DNA of 14,553 nt from Polynucleobacter sp. UBA962 (lineage in GTDB: Bacteria; Pseudomonadota; Gammaproteobacteria; Burkholderiales; Burkholderiaceae), in NCBI GenBank assembly GCA_002292975.1, contig DBCI01000066.1, positions 9,987 to 24,539 of the forward strand. The letters are read 5' to 3'. Every line of letters begins with the position of its first letter. Position 1 is the stretch's first letter. Positions 9,489 to 14,553 of the stretch are shown here, one piece after another. The position numbers and the translations under genes were made by a program. A model generated the notes under the pieces. It did no database searches. It had not been told where the DNA came from and was given only the letters and a program-made list of their open reading frames with translations.

Positions 9489-9917
9489 TCAAAAGGTAAA
9501 TTGTTTTAGTGCATCCGGCATACCCTGCGCAATGGCTGCCTGTTCTTTACTGGAGTATGTATTTGCATCCCAGATTTCTAGGTGAGATCCCATGCCCAAC
9601 AATATAATTTCGCGATCAAGGTTTGCCGCACTGCGCAACTCTGGACTTATTAAAATTCGTCCGGCGCTGTCTAAATCAATTTCAGCAGCATTGCCTAAAA
9701 ATATTCTGCGCCACCAATGTGCATCCATTGGTAACTGTGCGATTCGTGTTCGAAATGCTTCCCACTCAGGTCTTGGAAATAGTAATAAACACCCATCAGG
9801 ATGTTTTGTTAAGGTGACACGACCCTCTCCTTGCACCAAAAGAGCGTCGCGATGCCTAGTCGGCACCGACATACGTCCCTTCGCATCGAGATTAAGAGCT
9901 GACGCACCTTGAAACAA
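9489..9917 (-). CDS. mraZ: MraZ, dcw-cluster transcriptional regulator (TTG start)
   Basis: MraZ is a DNA-binding protein of the AbrB/SpoVT fold that controls the dcw promoter in bacteria where it has been studied. This 142-residue product has the two tandem half-domains, each with the DxxxGR signature: [14 protein letters not shown] (10-23) and [14 protein letters not shown] (82-95). The start codon is TTG at 9917. An in-frame TAA two codons upstream rules out any earlier start, and beginning here gives [15 protein letters not shown], which lines up with the usual MFRGA start of the family. The only ribosome-site-like sequence is GGGG in the third MraZ box. As first gene of the cluster, directly behind a promoter with MraZ-type repeats, it is probably autoregulated (inference). 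Confidence 0.96.
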   Translation of the reverse strand: MFQGASALNLDAKGRMSVPTRHRDALLVQGEGRVTLTKHPDGCLLLFPRPEWEAFRTRIAQLPMDAHWWRRIFLGNAAEIDLDSAGRILISPELRSAANLDREIILLGMGSHLEIWDANTYSSKEQAAIAQGMPDALKQFTF

Positions 9918-9924
9918 AATTTAC

Positions 9925-9952
9925 CCCACTTTTTCACACTTCTTCCCACTTT
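9925..9952 (-). promoter_or_regulatory. Probable MraZ operator: three 10-bp-phased AGTGkG repeats
   Basis: Reading toward mraZ, three direct repeats begin exactly 10 bases apart: AGTGGG (9950-9945), AGTGTG (9940-9935) and AGTGGG (9930-9925), each followed by an A-rich or AG-rich spacer. E. coli MraZ is known to bind TGGGN repeats separated by 5 bases, and mycoplasma MraZ binds AAAGTG[T/G] repeats; this array fits both. Box 1 overlaps the predicted -10 and box 3 overlaps the place where a ribosome site would be. Binding by this MraZ, and repression, are inferred. Confidence 0.82.
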
Positions 9953-9976
9953 AGAGCAAGCTTCCTATAGGGTCAA
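9948..9976 (-). promoter_or_regulatory. Predicted sigma70-type promoter of the dcw cluster (Pmra)
   Basis: Reading on the minus strand, TTGACC (9976-9971; 5 of 6 to consensus) is followed by a 17-base spacer and TAAAGT (9953-9948; 4 of 6). Transcription would begin near 9941, giving a leader of about 24 bases before the TTG of mraZ. The first MraZ box overlaps the -10. The promoter is read by eye only. Confidence 0.65.
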
Positions 9977-9980
9977 GTAT

Positions 9981-10002
9981 TTTTGGGTAAATTTTTGGTA
10001 AA
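9981..10002 (-). repeat. Tandem 11-bp repeat just upstream of the mraZ -35
   Basis: On the minus strand TTTACCAAAAA is followed directly by TTTACCCAAAA (one difference), ending four bases from the -35 hexamer. The two A-tracts, spaced about one helical turn, could act as an UP element or bend, or the TTTACC pair could be a protein site. The role is unknown. Confidence 0.5.
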
Positions 10003-10008
10003 TTCCCT

Positions 10009-10024
10009 AGTGATTACAATCACT
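10009..10024. promoter_or_regulatory. Perfect palindrome GTGA-N6-TCAC upstream of Pmra, possible regulator site
   Basis: AGTGATT and AATCACT form perfect 7-base arms around a 2-base centre. The core GTGA-N6-TCAC matches the half-site layout of CRP-type regulators. Its centre lies about 75 bases upstream of the predicted mraZ transcription start, a helical position used by class I activators. No protein is identified in the window, so this is a candidate operator only. Confidence 0.45.
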
Positions 10025-10085
10025 TAGAGAATATTTAGTAAAATTAGCTAAATAAAATTATGCTGTAAAACAATGACTTGTAACT

Positions 10086-10112
10086 TATACCTAAGATATA
10101 TCTTTAGGTATA
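10086..10112. repeat. 9-bp inverted repeat with 9-base loop, role unknown
   Basis: TATACCTAA and TTAGGTATA are perfect arms around GATATATCT, which is itself nearly palindromic. It lies in the coq7-mraZ gap. The stem has only two GC pairs and no T-run follows on the minus strand, so it does not look like an intrinsic terminator. An operator is possible. Confidence 0.4.
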
Positions 10113-10128
10113 CGACCGTTAGTTGATG

Positions 10129-10151
10129 AAAAGACTGTATAAATGAACAGT
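10129..10151 (-). terminator. Weak possible terminator after coq7
   Basis: Three bases after the coq7 stop, ACTGT and ACAGT form a 5-bp stem with an 8-base loop, followed by CTTTTC. The stem is short and the T-run is only four, so any termination would be weak and bioB-coq7 transcripts might read into mraZ. Confidence 0.25.
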
Positions 10152-10154
10152 TAT

Positions 10155-10829
10155 TTATATTTTATATGCAGTCGTGGTCATTATTTTTGAAATACCTGCC
10201 ATGCCTGTCTTGATGGATGGCGGCAATTCTTGGCCGCCGGCACTCATTGCACTGGCGCCATGCTCTATTTCATCGGCGCGCATTTGCTGCACAATGGCTC
10301 TGGAACGCAGATCGCCATCTGGAAGCTTTTCCAGATGGTCATCCAAATGTTGCTCAACTTGTTTCTCTGTTTCTGCCAGAAATCCCAAACTCCAACGATC
10401 ACCGGCAAGGCCCGCTAACAACCCCATTCCAAAGGAGCCAAAGTACCAAATGGGGTTCAATAAACTGGGTCGTGAATCGAGCTCCTTCAAACGCTCTTCA
10501 CACCAAGCCATATGGTCCATTTCTTCACTGGCAGCTTCATCTAAAAGGGCTCTAGTTTTAGGATCTTTTGCGAAGATTTTTTGGGACTGATATAAGGCCT
10601 GAGCGCAGACTTCGCCTACATGATTTACGCGCATTAAGCCAGCCGCATGGGCACGCTCATTAGCGCTCATATTGATGTCTGAAGTTAGCGCTTGCTTGTC
10701 AATAAGATCAATACTTGGAATAGGTCTTTTGTAGTTTGCCCCACCAGCAAGAGCACGTAACGCGATATCAAATTCAGAAATGAAGCGATCGATCGGACTT
10801 CTACTTTTAGCGGAAAAACTATGCGTCAT
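10155..10829 (-). CDS. coq7: Coq7, 5-demethoxyubiquinol hydroxylase (diiron)
   Basis: Coq7 carries out a late ring hydroxylation in ubiquinone synthesis (demethoxyubiquinol to demethylubiquinol) at the inner membrane. The 224-residue protein is a ferritin-like four-helix diiron enzyme. Candidate ligands are E73 in NHVGEV, E103 and H106 in EEMDH, E155 in LAETEKQ, and E187 and H190 in DEIEH. The spacing of the first four agrees with other Coq7 proteins. A hydrophobic stretch at about 129-143 fits interfacial membrane contact. It is unrelated to the flavin enzyme UbiF that does this job in E. coli. The ATG overlaps the bioB stop (ATGA) with AGG just upstream, so its translation is likely coupled to bioB, an uncommon pairing of pathways. 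Confidence 0.95.
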   Translation of the reverse strand: MTHSFSAKSRSPIDRFISEFDIALRALAGGANYKRPIPSIDLIDKQALTSDINMSANERAHAAGLMRVNHVGEVCAQALYQSQKIFAKDPKTRALLDEAASEEMDHMAWCEERLKELDSRPSLLNPIWYFGSFGMGLLAGLAGDRWSLGFLAETEKQVEQHLDDHLEKLPDGDLRSRAIVQQMRADEIEHGASAMSAGGQELPPSIKTGMAGISKIMTTTAYKI

Positions 10830-11845
10830 ACCTGCACTTCAGCCTTACAACTTTCTTTCGTTTTAAGGCCTAATTGGGCTAATAATTGACGATCTGCTTC
10901 AGCCTCTGGGTTACCTGTTGTTAGCAACTGATCGCCATAAAAAATGGAGTTTGCACCCGCCTGAAAACACATTGCCTGTATAGCCTTACCTAGCTCTTGA
11001 CGACCGGCTGATAAGCGCACTCTAGCCTTTGGCATTGTGATGCGGGCTACTGCGATGGTGCGCACAAACTCGAGGGGATCTAGTTTAGGTTGAGCCTCCA
11101 GAGGGGTTCCAGCTACTGGAACTAGGTGGTTAATAGGAACTGATTCTGGGTAGGGGTCTAGATTGGCTAAACGGGCGATAAACGCAACGCGTTGCTCCCG
11201 ACTCTCGCCCATGCCCACAATCCCTCCACAGCAGACAGAGAGCCCGACGTTACGAACGGTTTGTAGCGTATCCAGCCGATCTTGATAACTCCTAGTTTGG
11301 ATTACGGTGGGATAAAAATCCTCGCTAGTGTCTAGATTATGGTTATAAAAATCCAGGCCCGCATCCTTAAGGCTCTTGGCCTGAGAGGGCTCGAGCATCC
11401 CCAGCGTAGCGCAGGTCTCTAGGCCAAGGGCTTTCACACCCTTAATCATTGCAACCACCTTTTCTACATCACGGTCTTTGGGTTCGCGCCATGCGGCTCC
11501 CATGCAAAAGCGATTCGAGCCTGCTGCCTTAGCGGCTTTTGCAGCCTCTAATACTTCTTCTAAATCCAATAACTTACTTGCTTTAATGTCGGTATGGTAG
11601 CGGGCTGCCTGCGGGCAATAGCCACAATCCTCTGGACAGCCCCCGGTCTTTATAGATAACAAAGTGGCTAGCTCGACATCACCCTCAGGAAAATACTGTC
11701 GGTGGGTCTCTTGAGCCCGAAACATAATCTCATTAAAAGGAAGGTTATAAAGAGCCGCCACCGCCTCGAGAGTCCATGTGACCCCTACCAAGGGAGGTCT
11801 TGATTTTGCCTGTATGAGGGGCGCTGTAGTTTGGTGAGCTGACAT
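10826..11845 (-). CDS. bioB: BioB, biotin synthase (radical SAM)
   Basis: BioB inserts sulphur into dethiobiotin, the last step of biotin synthesis. The 339-residue protein (E. coli 346) has the radical-SAM cluster motif CPEDCGYC with C70, C74 and C77. The ligands of the auxiliary [2Fe-2S] cluster are at C114 (RFCMGAAWR), C145 (ETCATLG), C205 (VCCGGIVG) and R277 (RVRLSAGRQ). All are offset by 17 from the E. coli positions, so the core aligns without gaps. YNHNLDTS (167-174) is also present. The extra 17 residues are an N-terminal extension. The ATG at 11845 has no clear ribosome site. It is transcribed away from bioA and leads into coq7 through a 4-base overlap. Confidence 0.97.
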   Translation of the reverse strand: MSAHQTTAPLIQAKSRPPLVGVTWTLEAVAALYNLPFNEIMFRAQETHRQYFPEGDVELATLLSIKTGGCPEDCGYCPQAARYHTDIKASKLLDLEEVLEAAKAAKAAGSNRFCMGAAWREPKDRDVEKVVAMIKGVKALGLETCATLGMLEPSQAKSLKDAGLDFYNHNLDTSEDFYPTVIQTRSYQDRLDTLQTVRNVGLSVCCGGIVGMGESREQRVAFIARLANLDPYPESVPINHLVPVAGTPLEAQPKLDPLEFVRTIAVARITMPKARVRLSAGRQELGKAIQAMCFQAGANSIFYGDQLLTTGNPEAEADRQLLAQLGLKTKESCKAEVQV

Positions 11846-11890
11846 CGTTTTTTGGTAACTTAATCTCTAAAACCAATAACATAACAGATA

Positions 11891-11905
11891 TGAGACCAAA
11901 TCTCA
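11891..11905. repeat. Inverted repeat TGAGA-N5-TCTCA before the bioA ribosome site
   Basis: Perfect 5-base arms lie one base upstream of the AAGGAG of bioA. It could be an operator, or a small hairpin at the bioA ribosome site. Short repeats of this size also occur by chance. Confidence 0.4.
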
Positions 11906-11906
11906 C

Positions 11907-11912
11907 AAGGAG
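11907..11912 (+). promoter_or_regulatory. bioA ribosome binding site with long spacing
   Basis: AAGGAG is a full-strength match to the ribosome site but lies 15 bases before the ATG at 11928, more than the usual 5-10. No in-frame ATG, GTG or TTG lies between, so the ATG stands. Confidence 0.55.
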
Positions 11913-11927
11913 TGTTCCAATACATTT

Positions 11928-13277
11928 ATGAATAGCCCCTCCCATCAAGTAGACTGGGTTGCACGAAGCCTTGCATCGGTATGGCATCCCTGTACCCAAA
12001 TGAAACACCACGAAGCCTACCCCTTGGTGGCGATTCATCATGGTGAGGGGCCGTGGTTAATCGATGTTGCCGGTAATCGGTTTTTAGATTGCATTAGTTC
12101 TTGGTGGACTAATTTATTTGGGCATGCTAATCCGAAAATCAATCAGGCCATCATTGAGCAACTCAAGACCATTGAGCATGTGATGTTGGCTGGCTTTACG
12201 CATCAACCCGTCATTGAGCTATCTGAACGTTTGACCCAACTGACCCAAGGGCACTTAGGTCATGCCTTTTATGCCAGTGATGGTGCATCCGCAGTGGAAA
12301 TCGCTCTAAAGATGAGTCATCACTTTTGGAAGATTCAGGGTAAGGTTGAAAAAAAGAAGTTTATTTGTTTGCGTAATAGCTATCACGGCGAGACCATGGG
12401 TGCACTAGCTGTTACTGATGTTGCCTTATTTAAACAAGCATATGGCTCTCTCTTACAAGATGTTTATGTTGTCATGTCTCCTGATGCGCGCCAAGCGCAT
12501 GGCGAGGAAAGTTATGAGGACGTTGCTCAAAGAGCAATTAAAGACCTTGAGTTGTGCCTACAAAAAAACCATGAAGAGATTGCGGCACTGATCATTGAAC
12601 CTCTTGTTCAGTGCGCTGGTCAAATGGCAATGCACTCGGCTACCTATATCAAAGAGGCGGCTGCACTTTGTAAACAATATGAGGTCCATTTAATTGCGGA
12701 TGAGATTGCAGTAGGTTGCGGACGTACAGGCTCATTCTTCGCATGTGAGCAAGCTGGTATTTGGCCAGACTTTTTAACTCTGTCCAAAGGTATTAGTGCT
12801 GGATATCTACCGCTCTCGATTTGCTTAACCCGTGACTCTATCTATAGAGCTTTTTATGGTGATGATGTCAATCAAGCATTTTTACATTCTCATTCCTATA
12901 CTGGTAACCCGCTTGCGTGTAAAGCAGCCTTAGCGGGGTTGGACATCTTTGAAGACGAACAAATTCTTTTAAAGAACGTAGTAAGTGCGCAGAAGATTCA
13001 GGAGGCTTTTGCATGGACCTACCGTGATGATCGTATTGAACATGTACGTCAACAAGGCATGATCTTCGCCTTTGATATCAAAAAACAATTTCTTATCAAG
13101 CCGGATGCTTTTTCTAAAGAGATGTTTCAAAAAGGTATGCAGGAAGGTGTACTAATAAGGCCTATTGGACAAACTGTCTATGTCATGCCGCCTTATATTT
13201 TGAGTAATAGTGAAATCGAATGGATGAGTACAGGTATTTTCAAAGCCTTAAACAAAACTCTCAATGCCCCCCTATAA
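11928..13277 (+). CDS. bioA: BioA, adenosylmethionine-8-amino-7-oxononanoate aminotransferase
   Basis: BioA is a class III PLP-dependent aminotransferase that turns KAPA into DAPA, normally with S-adenosylmethionine as amino donor. The 449-residue protein (E. coli 429) has SSWWTNLFGH (57-66), the phosphate-binding SDGASAVEIALKM (117-129), NSYHGETMGAL (150-160), IADEIAVGCGRTG (256-268) with D258, the Schiff-base lysine K287 in TLSKG, TGNPLACKAA, and IRPIGQTVYVMPPY near the C-terminus. The N-terminal motif reads WHPCTQM, where E. coli BioA has WHPYTSM, so active-site Tyr17 is replaced by Cys22. I believe this variant is widespread in BioA. It starts the plus-strand biotin operon; bioF follows 21 bases after its stop. 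The SAM donor is assumed from the family; a lysine-using variant cannot be excluded. Confidence 0.95.
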   Translation: MNSPSHQVDWVARSLASVWHPCTQMKHHEAYPLVAIHHGEGPWLIDVAGNRFLDCISSWWTNLFGHANPKINQAIIEQLKTIEHVMLAGFTHQPVIELSERLTQLTQGHLGHAFYASDGASAVEIALKMSHHFWKIQGKVEKKKFICLRNSYHGETMGALAVTDVALFKQAYGSLLQDVYVVMSPDARQAHGEESYEDVAQRAIKDLELCLQKNHEEIAALIIEPLVQCAGQMAMHSATYIKEAAALCKQYEVHLIADEIAVGCGRTGSFFACEQAGIWPDFLTLSKGISAGYLPLSICLTRDSIYRAFYGDDVNQAFLHSHSYTGNPLACKAALAGLDIFEDEQILLKNVVSAQKIQEAFAWTYRDDRIEHVRQQGMIFAFDIKKQFLIKPDAFSKEMFQKGMQEGVLIRPIGQTVYVMPPYILSNSEIEWMSTGIFKALNKTLNAPL

Positions 13278-13298
13278 ACCTTACGGCATCACGCATTC

Positions 13299-14504
13299 AT
13301 GTCCTTTGCAAAAAACCAAATCCTTCGCGAACTAACAGAGCTTGATACTCAGCTGTTGAGGCGCAAGATCCGATCCGTTGACTCTCCTTGCGGAACACGA
13401 ATACAAATTGGGGGGCGTGAACTGCAAGCTTTTTGCAGCAATGATTACCTTGGTCTTGCCAATCACCCCGATTTAATTACTGCGCTCTCAGAAGGTGCGC
13501 AGCGGTTTGGGGTTGGTAGCGGTGCCTCACATTTAATTAGCGGCCATCAAACGATCCATGATGCGCTAGAAGAAAAATTAGCACAGACCCAAGCTCTATC
13601 GATACCTAAGGCTAAAGCTCTATTTTTTTCTACGGGCTATCTTGCCAATATCAGCGCGATTACTGCACTCAGCAATCTCAAGAGTAACGCTTCCAAAATC
13701 TATTCAGCTCATCTAAACCATGCATCTCTCATTGATGGTGTCCGTCTTGCTAAAGGACAAAACAATGCAACTGTATTTATCTTTGATCATCATAATCTGG
13801 TGGCCCTTGAAGATGAACTGAAACAGGATTTCTCACAACATAAGCTTATTATTATTGATGGTGTCTTTAGCATGGATGGCGACTTAGCCCCAATAGGAGC
13901 ACTTCTTCAATTGGCCGAGCGGTATGACGCCTTACTCATGGTTGACGATGCGCACGGCTTTGGTGTTTTAGGGAAACACGGCTACGGGATCTTGGAAGAT
14001 AGCGGTCTTTGCTCTGAGCGCTTGATTTACGTTGGCACGCTCGGTAAAGCAGCAGGACTTAGTGGTGCGTTTGTTTGTGCAAATGAACTATTGATTGAAT
14101 GGCTGATTCAAAAAGCGCGGCCCTACATTTATAGTACTGCCAGCTCTCCTGCTTTAGCCTATGCCTTAATACGCAGTCTTGAGCTCATAGAAGGTCCCAT
14201 AGGTCAAGAACGGCGAGAGAGCTTGAGAAGCAACATAGCACTTTGGAAACAACTTGCTCAATTTACGCATTGGCATCTGCTTGATTCTGATACTGCAATT
14301 CAACCGATCATGATTGGCAGCAATGAAACTGTATTGCAACTCGCTAAGGATTTAGATCTCGCCGGCTATTGGATTCCGGCGATCCGCCCACCTACTGTAC
14401 CAGTGGGTATGTCACGTCTTCGTATGACCCTCTCGGCCGCCCATACTCATGATGAAATTAGTGCTTTAGCAAACATCCTTTTACATCTTGAATCACTGAA
14501 TTAA
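13299..14504 (+). CDS. bioF: BioF, 8-amino-7-oxononanoate (KAPA) synthase
   Basis: BioF is a PLP-dependent alpha-oxoamine synthase that condenses a pimeloyl thioester with L-alanine, releasing CO2, to give KAPA, the substrate of BioA. The 401-residue protein (E. coli 384) shows CSNDYLGLANHP (46-57), GVGSGASHLISG (71-82) with HQTIHDALE, FFSTGYLAN (109-117), LNHASLIDG (139-147) with H141 expected to stack on the cofactor, DGVFSMDGD (187-195), VDDAHGFGVLG (215-225) with D217 expected to bind the PLP ring nitrogen, and GTLGKA with the Schiff-base K250. The ATG at 13299 has no good ribosome site; it lies 21 bases after bioA, so coupled translation is likely. bioD starts five bases after its stop. 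Confidence 0.96.
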   Translation: MSFAKNQILRELTELDTQLLRRKIRSVDSPCGTRIQIGGRELQAFCSNDYLGLANHPDLITALSEGAQRFGVGSGASHLISGHQTIHDALEEKLAQTQALSIPKAKALFFSTGYLANISAITALSNLKSNASKIYSAHLNHASLIDGVRLAKGQNNATVFIFDHHNLVALEDELKQDFSQHKLIIIDGVFSMDGDLAPIGALLQLAERYDALLMVDDAHGFGVLGKHGYGILEDSGLCSERLIYVGTLGKAAGLSGAFVCANELLIEWLIQKARPYIYSTASSPALAYALIRSLELIEGPIGQERRESLRSNIALWKQLAQFTHWHLLDSDTAIQPIMIGSNETVLQLAKDLDLAGYWIPAIRPPTVPVGMSRLRMTLSAAHTHDEISALANILLHLESLN

Positions 14505-14509
14505 TTGTT

Positions 14510-14553
14510 ATGACGCATTCTTACTTTGTGACTGGTACCGATACCGAAGTTGG
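14510..14553 (+). CDS. bioD: BioD, dethiobiotin synthetase, N-terminal fragment
   Basis: Fourteen codons are visible before the window ends, reading MTHSYFVTGTDTEVG. FVTGTDTEVG is the start of the ATP-binding loop that begins BioD proteins (usually GTDTxVGKT). BioD closes the ureido ring of dethiobiotin from DAPA, CO2 and ATP. Its place five bases after bioF completes the bioA-bioF-bioD order. The call is strong for so short a fragment because motif and context agree. No clear ribosome site precedes the ATG. Confidence 0.9.
   Translation, partial: MTHSYFVTGTDTEV

Larger units (their letters stand above)
11846..11927. promoter_or_regulatory. Divergent bioB/bioA control region
   Basis: These 82 bases separate the bioB and bioA starts and must hold promoters for both unless transcription enters from elsewhere. 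I see no strong sigma70 hexamers in either direction, only partial matches. It holds the perfect inverted repeat TGAGA-N5-TCTCA (11891-11905) and a looser pair TTGGT (11852-11856) and ACCAA (11872-11876). I do not find the TTGTAAACC-type BirA operator. Confidence 0.6.

Noticed and set aside
9022..9492. Minus-strand frame of 156 codons overlapping rsmH and the mraZ end
   Set aside because: It is in a different frame from rsmH, low in hydrophobic core and rich in Arg/Ser/Thr; rsmH explains the region.
10174..10590. Plus-strand open frames antisense to coq7 (up to 138 codons)
   Set aside because: They mirror a clearly functional coq7 on the other strand, lack family motifs, and have no convincing ribosome site or promoter.
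11852..11880. TTGGTA...AATAAC as a bioA sigma70 promoter with 17-base spacing
   Set aside because: Each hexamer matches only 4 of 6 and other equally weak pairs exist in the same AT-rich gap, so I did not list it as a separate promoter.
11745..12041. Minus-strand 98-codon frame spanning the bioB/bioA gap
   Set aside because: It overlaps the start of bioB in another frame and runs opposite bioA, with no motif and no conserved features.
1..14553. Search for CRISPR, insertion sequences, tRNA, prophage or defence genes
   Set aside because: Genes fill nearly the whole window and all belong to cell wall, division, ubiquinone or biotin pathways. No arrays, terminal repeats, transposases or tRNA-like folds were seen.

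Overview
The window is a piece of a betaproteobacterial chromosome, most likely order Burkholderiales and plausibly a Polynucleobacter-like freshwater lineage. The evidence is moderate GC content by eye, a Coq7-type (not UbiF-type) ubiquinone hydroxylase directly upstream of mraZ, a MurE with the DNPR motif of the meso-diaminopimelate pathway, and a MraY and MurD longer than their E. coli counterparts. The genus is inferred from gene content and order, not from a database match. Every gene is recognisable, and there is no sign of mobile DNA, tRNA, rRNA or CRISPR.

Left and middle (1-9917, minus strand): the 5' part of the division and cell wall (dcw) cluster. In the direction of transcription it reads mraZ, rsmH (mraW), ftsL, ftsI, murE, murF, mraY, murD and ftsW, with ftsW running off the left edge. 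The genes are packed with 1 to 10 bp stop/start overlaps (mostly ATGA), except for a 12 bp gap after mraZ and 17 bp before murD. The products cover cytoplasmic precursor synthesis (MurD, MurE, MurF), lipid I formation (MraY), septal polymerisation and crosslinking (FtsW, FtsI), divisome assembly (FtsL), 16S rRNA methylation (RsmH) and a self-regulator (MraZ).

Control region (9918-10154): 236 bp between coq7 and mraZ. It holds a good sigma70-like promoter, three direct repeats of the MraZ-box type at an exact 10 bp period over the -10 and leader, a tandem 11 bp repeat just upstream of the -35, a perfect GTGA-N6-TCAC palindrome further upstream, and a 9 bp inverted repeat of unknown role. mraZ itself starts at TTG.

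Right (10155-14553): biotin and ubiquinone genes. bioB and coq7 are on the minus strand, joined by an ATGA overlap. Divergent from them on the plus strand are bioA, bioF and the first 14 codons of bioD, cut by the right edge. BioF, BioA, BioD and BioB carry out the last four steps of biotin synthesis from pimeloyl thioester. The 82 bp divergent gap must hold the control for both biotin arms and contains small inverted repeats.

I do not see a previously undescribed system here. The points most worth a second look are regulatory: the MraZ-box array, the palindrome upstream of it, the bioB-coq7 coupling, and the bioB/bioA divergent region.
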